Numbered from the stretch's first letter, positions 29,027 to 38,511 are shown. The stretch: 64,000 bases of DNA from Luteimonas aquatica (GCF_022662575.1 NZ_JALBFU010000001.1:692381-756380), one strand, 5' to 3'. A program made the numbers and translations. Notes: a model not told the origin generated them from the letters alone.

Positions 29027-32000
29027 TTACCAGCTCAGACCGAACGAGAGCTTGAAGGTTCGTGGCAGGTTCGCAAGGATCTCGTCGTTGCTCCGCCTGC
29101 CGAAATCCGGGTTCTGGCCCTTGTTGCCCGCCTGGAAGTTCACGTAGCTGTGATCATTGGTGACGTTGAAGACGTCGCCGCGCACGCGCAGCTTCATGCT
29201 GTCGCTCATCTTCCATTCCTTCTGCACGGCGATGTCCAACTGGCGCTGGCGGGCATCATCGAAATAGTAGGTGTCGAAGAAGCCCGCACCGCAGCCTGGC
29301 GCTCCGACCGGAGTCCGCGTGCAATTCAGGCCATCCTTGCCAGGCGGGCTGGCCAACGTCAGCTTCGCCGAGAATTGTAGGCCCCAGTACTCGGCAATGC
29401 CGGTCGCGACGAAGCGATGCTTCGAGATGCCGACCGACGGCACGAATGCGACATCGTCGAGGTTCGGATAGTCAAACGAATAGTGCTCGTCGAAGCTGGC
29501 GGAGTTGCCGCGGTTCTCCTTGGCATCGCTATAGGTATAGGCAAGCGTGACGCCCCAGGGGGATTCCTTGGTGAACGGCTTGTCGAGAGAGAGCAGAACC
29601 TGGGTGATGCGGGTTTCGATCGCGTTGTCGGCCAGGATGATGCTGCCAAACCCGGGAAGCGGGAAGCCGCCAGGCGAGTTTCCGAAGCTGGCGCCCGGCG
29701 GGTAGTACGAACCGTCCTCGCGACGGTTACCCAGCGTGAAGAGGATGCCGTCGTGGCTCTCGATATAGGCCACCGCCGCGGACGAATTCCAATCATTCCC
29801 GAGCAGAGTGAACGAATTCCGCATACCCAGGCTGAACTGGTCCGAATACGGCACCTTTAGGTCGTTGTTGACCAAGTCAACTTCGGCACCCCGCCCGCCC
29901 TGGCCGACCAGGCCGTAGAGGAAATCCCGATTGAAGAAGGATGGGTCGAAGTTGTAGCAATTGTTGGCCGGATTCGGCAAACAGGGATGGTTGGGCACGT
30001 TGAACTGGAACGTGTAGTTCTTGAATGCGTACTTCGATCTTTCCAGCGCCAGGTAATCGAACACGTTGCGGTCGAAGGAGCGGCCCGCGCCGCCGAAAAT
30101 CACGTGCCTCTGGTCACCGAACAGGTCGTATGAGAAGCCAAGACGAGGCTGCCAGGCATCCTTGAACGCCTTGCGGTTCTTGCCCGTACTGATGTAGTCG
30201 TTGTAGTCGTAGTCGACATTGGGATTGTTGATGTTCGGCCATGCCCTCAGCGCCGCGACGATCTCCGGCGGCGTCACGTAGTTCTCGTAACTCGGCGTCG
30301 TTTCGTAGTCGTAGCGAAGGCCGATGTTGAGCAGCAGCTTGTCGGTGACCTCCCAGTCGTCCTGAATATAAATCCCATACTGCTTGTTTCTGGATTCGAT
30401 ATTGCGATTTCCGGAGTAGTCCGGCGCGAACTGCACCTCGTACGGGATGAATTGGTCGACCGAGGTATTTCCCGCAGCCAGATTGGCGTAATAGTCGTAG
30501 CGGAATTGCGGGTTGTAGGGCTGCTGCTCGAAAGCCCTGAGTTTGACGTCCTTGTATTTGAATCCCATCTTGATGGTATGCCTTTCCCAACCGGTGAAGG
30601 TCAGGTCGTCCTGCAGGCCAAACCCCTTCTGCCCCTTGTTCTGGAAATCGGAGCCGCCACCCAGCTTCAGGAAGGTGTCCAGCCTCGTGGGCGATTGCCC
30701 GATCGCGCCATCCTGCTCGAAGCCGACGATCTCCGCCCCATTGATCAGATTGATTGCACGCGGGTTATAGGTATCGTCCTCGAAGGTGATGTGCGCATCG
30801 TTGAGCCAGTTCTCCCCGCTGAACTGGTAGCGCAGGTCGTAGCGCTTGCTCTTGTTGTTGGTGACCTTGCCGTAGGAAGGCGTGTTGGGGCCGCTACCGA
30901 TGTCGGCCACGTCGGTCTCGTCACGAACCTTGGCCGACAGCTCGATCAGGTGCGCATCTCCGGGCTGCCAGGTCAGCTTTCCGAACCAGAGATCCTCATT
31001 GAACGGCGCCGATGTCGTGGTCAGATAACTGGCGAGTTCCGGCGTCAGGTCCGCGGGATTGACGTTCGCACCGGTTCTCACGGTCTTGGGCCGGCTGAAA
31101 TCCTTTCCTTCGTACGTGACGAAGAAGAACAGCTTGTCCTGCACGATCGGACCGCCCAGCGCCGCACCATATTGCTTTTCGATGGATTTGTTCTTGAAGC
31201 CCTGCTTTTCCTCGATGGGCGTCGACTCGCGCCAATCCCGAACCCCATTGATGTCCATGAAGACATCGCCGTGGAACTCATTGGTGCCGGACTTCGTCAC
31301 CGCGGTCACGGCCGCGCTGCTGATCTGGTCGTATTCGGCCTTGTAGTTGGAAGTGATGACCTTGTATTCGCCGATCGCCAGCTGCGGAAAGGGGTTGCCC
31401 TGGCTCTGCGTCTGCCCACCGATACCGCCCGCGAGGGTATAGCTCTTCTGCCCGACGCCGTCGATGAAGACATTGACGCCGTTGGCGCTCTGCGCGCCGC
31501 TTTTTAGCTGCGTCGTGTTGTTGCCGCGCGTCTCGAACACCATGCCGGGCACGGTGTCGGCGAAGGCGAGGAAATTGCGCGAAGACTGCGGCAACGCCTG
31601 GATCTGCCGCTGCGTCACGTAGGTTGCCACTTCCGAGGTCTTGGTCTCCACCGCCGAGGTCGCGGTGACGCTGACCGTTTCCAGGTTGGTCGCCTCGCCC
31701 GTCGGCGCGGCCTCGGCCACGCCGCCGACGCCCAGATTCACCGTCGCGGTCTGGCCGACCTGCACCGTGATGTTCTGCGTGTTGGTCTTGCCGTTGGCGG
31801 CGACGTCGATCCGGTAGGTGCCCGGCGGCAGGCCGCCGAGCGAATAGCCGCCGTTCGCGGCCGACTGCACCTTGCGCGTCAGGCCGGTGGCGGTGTTGGT
31901 GGCGGTCACGGTGGCGCCGGCGGCGGGCGCCGAATCGGCCGAGACCTGGCCGCGGATGGTGGCGCCCGTGGATTGGGCGAGCGCTTGCGGCGCGGCAATC

Positions 32001-32074
32001 ATCATGCAGCTGGCCAGAGCGCAGGCGAGCAGGCTCCGGTTCGGCCGATCTTGCGTTAGTCGCTTGAACTTCAT
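29027..32074 (-). CDS. TonB-dependent receptor with carboxypeptidase-regulatory-like N-terminal domain (Oar type)
   Basis: A 1015-residue outer-membrane receptor. It has a signal peptide (cleavage near APQALAQ, residue 34), a carboxypeptidase-regulatory-like beta-sandwich (about 37-115, TGATIRGQVSADSAPAAGAT), a plug domain (about 150-290) and a large barrel ending RTFKLSFGLSW. The ATG at 32074 has GGAGGGGAGAG upstream. It lies between a LacI regulator and GH144 and is the presumed outer-membrane importer of the glucan. Base composition changes inside the gene: a counted 60-base stretch at 30361-30420 is 40% G+C, against 75% at 31861-31920, suggesting recombination or acquisition of the barrel part. 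Confidence 0.92.
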   Translation of the reverse strand: MKFKRLTQDRPNRSLLACALASCMMIAAPQALAQSTGATIRGQVSADSAPAAGATVTATNTATGLTRKVQSAANGGYSLGGLPPGTYRIDVAANGKTNTQNITVQVGQTATVNLGVGGVAEAAPTGEATNLETVSVTATSAVETKTSEVATYVTQRQIQALPQSSRNFLAFADTVPGMVFETRGNNTTQLKSGAQSANGVNVFIDGVGQKSYTLAGGIGGQTQSQGNPFPQLAIGEYKVITSNYKAEYDQISSAAVTAVTKSGTNEFHGDVFMDINGVRDWRESTPIEEKQGFKNKSIEKQYGAALGGPIVQDKLFFFVTYEGKDFSRPKTVRTGANVNPADLTPELASYLTTTSAPFNEDLWFGKLTWQPGDAHLIELSAKVRDETDVADIGSGPNTPSYGKVTNNKSKRYDLRYQFSGENWLNDAHITFEDDTYNPRAINLINGAEIVGFEQDGAIGQSPTRLDTFLKLGGGSDFQNKGQKGFGLQDDLTFTGWERHTIKMGFKYKDVKLRAFEQQPYNPQFRYDYYANLAAGNTSVDQFIPYEVQFAPDYSGNRNIESRNKQYGIYIQDDWEVTDKLLLNIGLRYDYETTPSYENYVTPPEIVAALRAWPNINNPNVDYDYNDYISTGKNRKAFKDAWQPRLGFSYDLFGDQRHVIFGGAGRSFDRNVFDYLALERSKYAFKNYTFQFNVPNHPCLPNPANNCYNFDPSFFNRDFLYGLVGQGGRGAEVDLVNNDLKVPYSDQFSLGMRNSFTLLGNDWNSSAAVAYIESHDGILFTLGNRREDGSYYPPGASFGNSPGGFPLPGFGSIILADNAIETRITQVLLSLDKPFTKESPWGVTLAYTYSDAKENRGNSASFDEHYSFDYPNLDDVAFVPSVGISKHRFVATGIAEYWGLQFSAKLTLASPPGKDGLNCTRTPVGAPGCGAGFFDTYYFDDARQRQLDIAVQKEWKMSDSMKLRVRGDVFNVTNDHSYVNFQAGNKGQNPDFGRRSNDEILANLPRTFKLSFGLSW

Positions 32075-32167
32075 CTCTCTCCCCTCCCAGGGCAATCGAA
32101 TGGAACCCGATGACGGCGTCCCCCTGTTTTTCTAGTTTCCTTTCTGGTTTTCGGTGTTGCGTCGAAC

Positions 32168-33175
32168 TCAGGCGGTGGAAGCCCGCACCATCAGTTGCGG
32201 CACCAGCGGCGCGACGTCCTCGCGCGGCCCGGCCTCGCCGGCGGCCGGATCGGCGGCGGCGTCCAGCAGCAGCCGCAGAGCGCGGCCGCCGAGCTCGGCG
32301 ATGTCCACCCGCATCGTGGTCAGCGATGGGTGCACGTAGCGCGCGAGCGGAATGTCGTCGAAGCCGGCGATGCGGATGTCCTGCGGCACGCGCAGCCCGG
32401 CCTGGCTGAGCGCGAACAGGCAGCCCAGCGCCATCATGTCGTTGGCGGCGAACACGGCGTCCGGGCGGGACGGCGCGGCGAACAGCGCGCCGCCGGCGCG
32501 ATGGCCCGAGGCTTCGTCGAAATCGCCCGGCAGGATCCAGGGCTCGGCGCCCGGCAGGCGCTCGGCCAGGGCGTCGCGATAGCCGCGCAGGCGTTCGCGG
32601 GCGTCGAAGTTGTCCTCCGGACCGGCGACGAAGGCGATGCGGCGGTGCCCGGCGCCGAGCAGGTGGTCCATCATGGCGCGCGCCCCGCCGTAGTTGTCCA
32701 CGCGCAGCGACGGTTTGCCGTCCCCGGGGACGTCGCTGTTCATCAGCACGACCGGCATGGCCGGACTCAGGTTCTGCTCCAGGGAGGCGCTGGCGCCCAC
32801 GAACGGGGACATCAGCAGCAGGCCGTCGACCCGGCCGCGCATCGCCCGCAGCGCCTCGCCCTGCTCCTCGGGGTTGCCGTGGTAGCTGGACACCAGCAGG
32901 TGCAGGCGGCGCTCGCGGGCCACCTGGTCGATGCCGCGCATCAGTTCCGAGAAGAACTCGCCGTACAGGTCCGGCAGCACCACGCCGATGGTATGGGTGC
33001 GGCGGCTGCTCAGGCTGCGCGCGGCGTGATGGGGGCTGTAGCGGAGCTGGTTGGCGACGTGAAGGACACGCTCACGCACGGCCTTGGCGACGTTCTCGTG
33101 CCCATTCAGCGCCCGGGAAACCGTGGCGACGGACACATTGGCCTGTCTTGCAACATCTTTGATGGTGACCGCCAC
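32168..33175 (-). CDS. LacI-family transcriptional regulator (glucan locus)
   Basis: A 335-residue LacI/GalR repressor: N-terminal VTIKDVARQANVSVATVSRA helix-turn-helix, hinge, and effector domain with TIGVVLPDLYGEFFSELMRG, RIAFVAGPEDN and IRIAGFDDIPLARYVHPSLT. GTG at 33175 gives the canonical N-terminus and has GGGAGG just upstream, although the spacing is short; a TTG at 33205 is an alternative start. A perfect 14-bp LacI-type palindrome at 33216-33229 lies directly upstream, so autoregulation is likely. It precedes the TonB receptor, GH144 and ABC genes on the same strand and is their presumed regulator. Confidence 0.93.
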   Translation of the reverse strand: MAVTIKDVARQANVSVATVSRALNGHENVAKAVRERVLHVANQLRYSPHHAARSLSSRRTHTIGVVLPDLYGEFFSELMRGIDQVARERRLHLLVSSYHGNPEEQGEALRAMRGRVDGLLLMSPFVGASASLEQNLSPAMPVVLMNSDVPGDGKPSLRVDNYGGARAMMDHLLGAGHRRIAFVAGPEDNFDARERLRGYRDALAERLPGAEPWILPGDFDEASGHRAGGALFAAPSRPDAVFAANDMMALGCLFALSQAGLRVPQDIRIAGFDDIPLARYVHPSLTTMRVDIAELGGRALRLLLDAAADPAAGEAGPREDVAPLVPQLMVRASTA

Positions 33176-33215
33176 GCATCCTCCCGAGCCGTTGCGCCTT
33201 CCCAACCGCAGGGAC

Positions 33216-33229
33216 TGTAAACGTTTACA
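33216..33229. promoter_or_regulatory. Perfect LacI-type operator palindrome
   Basis: TGTAAACGTTTACA is fully symmetric around the central CG and matches the TGNAANCGNTTNCA consensus. It lies 41 bases upstream of the GTG start of the adjacent LacI gene. A closely related site is at 9901-9914 between ugpC and the GH1 gene. Confidence 0.75.
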
Positions 33230-33371
33230 AAGCGTGATGTAAAGCCGGCCGTCCCTGATCCCGGACCAGACTGAACAGGACGAGCCCTGGCCTGCCGATC
33301 ACCCCCGGGATTGCTGCGATGCGGCAGAAATCTGCGCGCGGCGTCACGCTTCCCGCCCGAAAACACCGCAT

Positions 33372-33641
33372 TCAGCTTTCCGCGCGGATCGACAGGGCAT
33401 GGATATCGGTCGCCATCAGGCCGCCGAGGGCGGCGTAGACGGCGCGGTGGCGGGCCAGCGGCGCCATGCCGGCGAAGCGCGCGCTGACGATGCGCACGTC
33501 GAAGTGCCCCCGCCCGTCGCGGGCGCCGGCGTGGCCGGCATGGCGGGCGCTGTCGTCGCGCACCTCCAGCACGCTGGGGGCGAACGCGGCTTCCAGGGCC
33601 TGCCGGATCGCCTCGACCCTGGCTTCCCTGGGCAGGCTCAC
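33372..33641 (-). CDS. bolA: BolA family protein
   Basis: An 89-residue BolA/IbaG-type protein with the conserved order [23 protein letters not shown], then [32 protein letters not shown] in two parts, and the C-terminal DIHALSI. BolA proteins work with monothiol glutaredoxins in Fe-S handling and in morphology and stress responses. The GTG start overlaps the stop codon of the yciI-like gene by 4 bases, so both are coupled. About 200 bases upstream of the LacI gene hold no other gene. Confidence 0.92.
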   Translation of the reverse strand: MSLPREARVEAIRQALEAAFAPSVLEVRDDSARHAGHAGARDGRGHFDVRIVSARFAGMAPLARHRAVYAALGGLMATDIHALSIRAES

Positions 33642-33937
33642 GGCAGCACCGCGCGGAACGGACGGACCTCGACGCGGGCGTACACCCCCGCCGCCACGTA
33701 GGGATCGGCCTCGGCCCAGGCCCTGGCTTCCTCCAGCGAGGCGAACTCGGCGATCACGATGCTGCCGCTGAAGCCCGCCGGGCCCGGATCCTCGGCATCG
33801 ATGGCCGGGCACGGCCCGGCCAGCAGCAGCTTGCCCGCATCGCGCAGGGCATGCAGGCGGGCCAGGTGTTGCGGGCGCGCCTGCATGCGCCGCTCGAGCA
33901 CGCCGGAACCGTCGTAACCCTCGATCGCGTACCACAT
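33638..33937 (-). CDS. yciI: YciI family protein
   Basis: A 99-residue YciI-like (ferredoxin-fold) protein: [20 protein letters not shown], then [20 protein letters not shown], a [20 protein letters not shown] segment and [17 protein letters not shown]. The YciI His/Asp pair is represented by the His of RPQHLARL and the Asp in AEADPY. The substrate is unknown for most of the family. It is coupled to bolA, an arrangement I recognise from xanthomonad-like genomes without being able to check it here. Confidence 0.9.
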   Translation of the reverse strand: MWYAIEGYDGSGVLERRMQARPQHLARLHALRDAGKLLLAGPCPAIDAEDPGPAGFSGSIVIAEFASLEEARAWAEADPYVAAGVYARVEVRPFRAVLP

Positions 33938-34335
33938 GCGCGTTAGATCATCCGATGGCGATGGAGCCGCGATTGTACCCGCGCCGCGGTTCAGCCCCGG
34001 GCTGGACACGTCTGCGGCCAGCCCGTAACCTAAAGCCCAGTTCCGTGGCCGGAACGCAGCGGCCCGTCGCCGCAGACGCCGACAGTCTTCTGAGACCTGC
34101 GTGCTCGCTGCCCCCGCCCGGCCCGCCGACACGACCTTCCGCTTGCTCCTTCGCCGCAGTCCTCGAGGCGGCGTCGCGCATGCGGCGTACGGCAAACACC
34201 TGTTCCGACCTCGCCTGCTCCGTCCGGGCGATCCGTCGCTTCAATGCTAATGCTGCAAACCGGCCACGGTCCGCCGTGCGCCATCGCCAACGAAAAGGCA
34301 AATGCCTGTGTGGCCCGGAGGGGGCCGCGAAACGC
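33938..34335. other. 398-base spacer without a supported gene
   Basis: This divergent spacer between yciI and scpA has no reading frame with family-like sequence. The in-frame extension upstream of scpA is Arg/Pro-rich and lacks conserved features. The scpA promoter is presumably here; I see no clear operator or riboswitch. Confidence 0.6.
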
Positions 34336-35334
34336 ATGACCGAAGACACCGCGCCCGACGCGCCCCCGCACAACCCGGCCGCCCCTGCTCCGCAGCAGCA
34401 CGCCCCGCACCAGCAGGCAGCTCCCAGGCAACAGGAGATTCCGCTGGCCGTGGTGCACGGGCAGGCCGTGCTGCAGATCCCGCAGGACCTGTACATCCCG
34501 CCGGACGCGCTCGAAGTCATCCTCGATGCGTTCGAGGGCCCGCTCGACCTGCTGCTGTACCTGATCCGCCGCCAGAACCTCGACATCCTCGACATCCCGG
34601 TCGCGGAAATCACCCGCCAGTACATCCAGTACATCGAGGTGATGCAGGAGATGCGCTTCGAGCTGGCCGCCGAGTACCTGGTGATGGCCGCGATCCTGGC
34701 CGAGATCAAGTCGCGGCTGCTGCTGCCCCGCCCGCCCACCGAGGAAGGCCTGGAGGAGGACCCGCGCGCCGACCTGGTGCGCCGCCTGCAGGAATACGAA
34801 CGTTTCAAGCAGGCCGCCGAGGACCTCGACGCCCTGCCCCGCCAGGATCGCGACACCACCCCGGCCCAGGTGTTCGTGCCCGACCGCGCCTCGGTCAAGC
34901 TGCCGCCGCCGGTGGAGCTGCGCGAGATGCTGCTGGCCCTGCACGACGTGCTGCGGCGCGCCGAGCTGTTCACCGGCCACGCCATCAAGCGCGACGCGCT
35001 CAGCGTGCGCCAGCGCATGGGCGAGGTGCTCTCGCGGCTGGGCGACGGCAAATTCCACCGCTTCGAGTCGCTGTTCGAGCCGCGCGAGGGCAAGCTGGGC
35101 GTGGTGGTCACGTTCCTGTCGATCCTGGAGCTGGCCAAGGAGCGCCTGCTCGATGTCGTGCAGGAGTACGTCGACGTCATCCGCCAGGGCGAACCCCGCG
35201 CGCTGGCGCCGATCTACATCAAGTCGCTGGCGACCAAGGACGAAGACGGCGGTTCGCTGGAGCTGTCCAGCGAATTCGACGACGACGACGACGACGTCGG
35301 CGCCGCCAACGACGGTGAGGGTGCGCATGCCTAG
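34336..35334 (+). CDS. scpA: Segregation and condensation protein A
   Basis: A 332-residue kleisin-type ScpA, partner of ScpB and SMC in chromosome condensation. The core begins after a Pro/Gln/Ala-rich N-terminus of about 50 residues: FEGPLDLLLYLIRRQNLDI, PVAEITRQYIQYIEVM, EYLVMAAILAEIKSRLLLPR, and the C-terminal winged helix with VVTFLSILELAKERLLDV. The tail is acidic (six Asp in a row near the end). It is followed by scpB after 162 bases. Confidence 0.95.
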   Translation: MTEDTAPDAPPHNPAAPAPQQHAPHQQAAPRQQEIPLAVVHGQAVLQIPQDLYIPPDALEVILDAFEGPLDLLLYLIRRQNLDILDIPVAEITRQYIQYIEVMQEMRFELAAEYLVMAAILAEIKSRLLLPRPPTEEGLEEDPRADLVRRLQEYERFKQAAEDLDALPRQDRDTTPAQVFVPDRASVKLPPPVELREMLLALHDVLRRAELFTGHAIKRDALSVRQRMGEVLSRLGDGKFHRFESLFEPREGKLGVVVTFLSILELAKERLLDVVQEYVDVIRQGEPRALAPIYIKSLATKDEDGGSLELSSEFDDDDDDVGAANDGEGAHA

Positions 35335-35351
35335 CGGACGCACAAGGTCGA

Positions 35352-35372
35352 AGGGGCGTCGTCGACGCCCCT
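35352..35372. repeat. Perfect hairpin between scpA and scpB
   Basis: AGGGGCGTC-GTC-GACGCCCCT forms a 9-bp stem with a 3-base loop, 18 bases after the scpA stop codon. Without a T-run it is unlikely to be a full terminator. It may adjust the expression ratio of scpA and scpB. Confidence 0.5.
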
Positions 35373-35496
35373 GAGGGCCGGGCAGGCCTTCCGGAAGCCA
35401 ATGATGGCGCGCCGTGGCAGGCAGCAGAAGAAATGGCAGTGGATTCCCGCCCCGGCGGGCAATAGAGCTAGTACAGGAACTGTTACGAACATATCC

Positions 35497-36429
35497 ATGG
35501 ATCAAGACCTCATCAAACGCATCGTCGAAGCCGCCCTGCTCGCGGCCAACCAGCCGTTGACGCTGGCGCAGCTGCAGGCACTGCTCACCCAGGGCGAGCT
35601 TCCGCTCGACGAACAGGCGCCCGACGGCGCCGTGGCGCAGGCGCTGGAAGCCCTGCAGGCCGAATGCGCCGGCCGCGGCGTGGAACTGGTCGAGCTGGCC
35701 TCCGGCTGGCGCTTCCAGGTCAAGGCCGACGTGCACGCCTGGGTGGCGCGGCTGTGGAACGAGCGCCAGACCAAGTACACGCGCGCCACGCTGGAAACGC
35801 TGGCGCTGATCGCCTACCGCCAGCCGATCACCCGCGGCGAGATCGAGCAGGTGCGCGGCGTGGCCACCAACAGCAACATCATCAAGGCGCTGGAGGAGCG
35901 CGAGTGGATCCGCGTGGTCGGACACCGCGACATCCCGGGCCGCCCCGAACTGCTCGGCACCACCAAGACCTTCCTCGACTACTTCGGCCTCAAGCGCCTG
36001 GACGAGCTGCCGCCGCTGTCGGAGCTGAAGGATTTCGGCGAACTCGATCCGCAGTTCTCCTTCGACGGCAAGGGCGCCGCCCCGGGCGAGGCGATGCCGG
36101 TCGGGGATGTCGCGCTCGACGAGGGTGCCGACGTGCAGGCCGACGCCGAAACTGATCCCGAAGCCGATACCGACACCGACACGTGGATTCGCGACGAGGA
36201 TGGCCTCGCATCCGAAGACGCGCACGAATCCGAACCTGCCGATCACGACGATGCCGACGAGACGGCGGCCGATGGCGACAATCCCGCCGGCGACGACGAC
36301 GGCCACCAGCACACCGATCCCTCGACCGAGGACGAAGACGCCCTCGCCGAGGATTCCGAACCCAACGAACATGAAACAGACGAACACGCCCTCGCCGACG
36401 ACGGCGACAGCTCCCGGAGTACGACATGA
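35497..36429 (+). CDS. scpB: Segregation and condensation protein B with long acidic tail
   Basis: A 310-residue ScpB. The two winged-helix domains fill residues 1 to about 185 (IVEAALLAANQPLTLAQLQ, YTRATLETLALIAYRQPITR, EIEQVRGVATNSNIIKALEE, GRPELLGTTKTFLDYFGL). After that comes a roughly 120-residue tail very rich in Asp and Glu, not needed for the ScpB fold. ATG at 35497 fits the family start (MDQDLIKRIVEAAL); an upstream in-frame ATG at 35401 adds a noncoding-looking stretch. The stop overlaps the rluB ATG by 4 bases. Confidence 0.95.
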   Translation: MDQDLIKRIVEAALLAANQPLTLAQLQALLTQGELPLDEQAPDGAVAQALEALQAECAGRGVELVELASGWRFQVKADVHAWVARLWNERQTKYTRATLETLALIAYRQPITRGEIEQVRGVATNSNIIKALEEREWIRVVGHRDIPGRPELLGTTKTFLDYFGLKRLDELPPLSELKDFGELDPQFSFDGKGAAPGEAMPVGDVALDEGADVQADAETDPEADTDTDTWIRDEDGLASEDAHESEPADHDDADETAADGDNPAGDDDGHQHTDPSTEDEDALAEDSEPNEHETDEHALADDGDSSRSTT

Positions 36430-37976
36430 GTGACACCCCCAGCCGCAAGCTTTCGCTCAAGCGCGGCACCGAAACCACCCCTGCGGTCGAAGCGCCGCGC
36501 CTGGAAGAGCGCCTGCACAAGGTGCTCGCGCAAGCCGGACTCGGCTCGCGGCGCGCGCTCGAGCAGCGCATCGCCGACGGCCTGGTCAAGGTCAACGGGG
36601 AGGTCGCGCAGACCGGCATGAGCATCCGCGGCGGCGACCGCGTCGAGCTCGACGGCAAGGTCTTCGTCGCCAGCGCCCTCACCGACCCGGCGCGCGTGCT
36701 GATCTACAACAAGCCGGAAGGCGAAGTCACCACGCGCGAGGACCCGGAAGGCCGCCCGACCATCTTCGAGTCGCTGCCCGCGCTCAAGGGCGCCCGCTGG
36801 ATCGCCATCGGTCGCCTCGACATCAACACCACCGGCCTGCTGCTGCTCACCACCGACGGCGAGCTGGCCAACGCGATGATGCATCCCTCCTTCGAGGTCG
36901 AGCGCGAGTACGTGTGCCGCGTGCGCGCCCCCGAGGGCGAGGAGAACGTGTCGGACAAGATCGTCGACCGCCTGGCCCGCGGCGTCGCGCTCGAGGACGG
37001 CCCGGCCAAGTTCGACGAGATCGAACGCATCGGCGGCACCGACTCGCACGACTGGTTCCGCGTGCTGCTCAAGGAAGGCCGCAACCGCGAGGTGCGCCGC
37101 CTGTGGGAATCGCAGGGCTGCCAGGTCAGCCGGCTCAAGCGCATCCGCTACGGCTCGGTGTCGCTGCCGCAGCCGCTGCTGCGCGGCCAGTCGCAGGAAC
37201 TGCCCGACGCGCAGGTCGAGGCGCTGCGCCGCGAGCTGAAACTCGAGGAAGGCCCGCCGCCGGCGCTGACGCTGCAGCCGGTGATCGGCCAGCGCAAGGC
37301 CGCCAAGTCGACCGTGCACGTCTCCGGCGAAAGCCGCGGCAAGGCCTACGTCAACGGCCACAACACCGCCGACGAGGGCCGCGAGCTGCGCCGCTTCGAC
37401 CACGTGCGCGAGGATCGCGGCCGCCGCGGCAACAAGAAGCCGCACGGCGGGCTCACGGTGAGCGGCGAAGCCGCCGCCAAGCAGTCGCAGAAGCCGTTCA
37501 AGCAGCGCAAGCAGAAAGGTCCGCAGCCGCTGCCGGACGGCAATCCGGCCGCGTTCCGCACCTGGTACGTGCCCGAGGGCGTGGACACCGGCCCCACCGG
37601 ACACCGCAACGCCGGCCCGCGCGGCCAGAAGAAGCCGTTCGGCAAAAAGCCGGGCGGGCCGCGCCCGGGCGGCAACCAGCCCGGCGGCTTCGGCGGCCAG
37701 GCGGCCGGCAAGCCCGCGCGCGCCGCGCGGCCCTACGGGCACCCGGGCAACGCGCCGGTCTTCCCGTCCGATCACGCCACGCCCGGCGGCTTCAATCCCT
37801 ACGATCGTCCGCGCGGCCCGAAGCCCGGCGGCGCACGCCCGGGCGGCAATCGTCCCGGCGGCGGCCCGCGTCCGGCCGGCGGCAACCGTCCGCAGGGCCG
37901 GGGCCCGCGCCCGGGCGGCGGCGGCAATCGCGGTCCGCGCGGCGGCGGCGGCGGCCATCACGGCGGCAACCGCTGA
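36426..37976 (+). CDS. rluB: 23S rRNA pseudouridine synthase (RluB type) with long Gly/Arg/Pro-rich tail
   Basis: A 516-residue protein. An S4 RNA-binding domain (about 20-80, LHKVLAQAGLGSRRALEQRI) is followed by the RsuA/RluB catalytic domain (about 90-265). The catalytic Asp is in IGRLDINTTGLLLLTTDGE, and KEGRNREVRRLWES is typical. Family members usually end near residue 280-300. Here about 200 further residues are rich in Gly, Pro, Arg and Asn, with repeated GGNRPGG-like units. RluB isomerises a uridine in the peptidyl-transferase region of 23S rRNA. It is translationally coupled to scpB, a common order in proteobacteria. Confidence 0.93.
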   Translation: MSDTPSRKLSLKRGTETTPAVEAPRLEERLHKVLAQAGLGSRRALEQRIADGLVKVNGEVAQTGMSIRGGDRVELDGKVFVASALTDPARVLIYNKPEGEVTTREDPEGRPTIFESLPALKGARWIAIGRLDINTTGLLLLTTDGELANAMMHPSFEVEREYVCRVRAPEGEENVSDKIVDRLARGVALEDGPAKFDEIERIGGTDSHDWFRVLLKEGRNREVRRLWESQGCQVSRLKRIRYGSVSLPQPLLRGQSQELPDAQVEALRRELKLEEGPPPALTLQPVIGQRKAAKSTVHVSGESRGKAYVNGHNTADEGRELRRFDHVREDRGRRGNKKPHGGLTVSGEAAAKQSQKPFKQRKQKGPQPLPDGNPAAFRTWYVPEGVDTGPTGHRNAGPRGQKKPFGKKPGGPRPGGNQPGGFGGQAAGKPARAARPYGHPGNAPVFPSDHATPGGFNPYDRPRGPKPGGARPGGNRPGGGPRPAGGNRPQGRGPRPGGGGNRGPRGGGGGHHGGNR

Positions 37977-38028
37977 TGTCCGCTGATCGGCGCATCGCCG
38001 ATCGGCGCAACGGCCCGGCCCGCACGCC

Positions 38029-38484
38029 GTGACGCTCGCGGGCGACGCCGCGATCACCGCGCGCCTGCAGGCGCTGGCGCCGGAAGGCGTGCGCGACATG
38101 ATTCCCCCGCCCTGCATTCTCGACATGCAGGGCGAGCTGCTCGAATACGTCGAGAACGCCAGCCTGACCGTGCGCTTCCCGGTCCTGCCCCGCTACCGCA
38201 ATCCGCTCGGCAACATGCAGGGCGGCTTCATCGTCGCCGCGCTGGACAACACGCTGGGCCCGCTGTCGTTCCTGGTCGCCCCGCCCAGCGCGACCAGCGC
38301 GCTCAACACGCAATACCTGCGCCCGGTCGGCGCCGCGCAAGCCGTCCTGGTGTGCACCGCGCGCGTGGTCGAACGCACGCGAAACACGCTTCATCTCGCC
38401 GCGGAAGCGCGCCTGGCCGACGGCAAGGTGGTGGCGATCTGCCAGTCGACCAACCAGATCCTGCCGGCGCCGGCCAAGGCCTGA
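38029..38484 (+). CDS. PaaI-type hotdog-fold thioesterase
   Basis: A 151-residue hotdog-fold protein. The key element is NPLGNMQGGFIVAALDNTLG, the 4HBT/PaaI pattern in which the common HGG is replaced by QGG. The beta-strands TSALNTQYLRPVG and HLAAEARLADGKVVAICQST follow. It probably hydrolyses acyl-CoA thioesters; the substrate is unknown. The start is GTG 52 bases after rluB, with a hairpin (GATCGGCG-CAT-CGCCGATC, 37985-38003) in the spacer. Confidence 0.85.
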   Translation: MTLAGDAAITARLQALAPEGVRDMIPPPCILDMQGELLEYVENASLTVRFPVLPRYRNPLGNMQGGFIVAALDNTLGPLSFLVAPPSATSALNTQYLRPVGAAQAVLVCTARVVERTRNTLHLAAEARLADGKVVAICQSTNQILPAPAKA

Positions 38485-38511
38485 CCGGTCGCGCCGACCG
38501 CGGCGGCCGCA

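Noticed and set aside
35352..35372. Intrinsic terminator after scpA
   Set aside because: The hairpin is perfect but has no following T-run, and scpB and rluB continue on the same strand.
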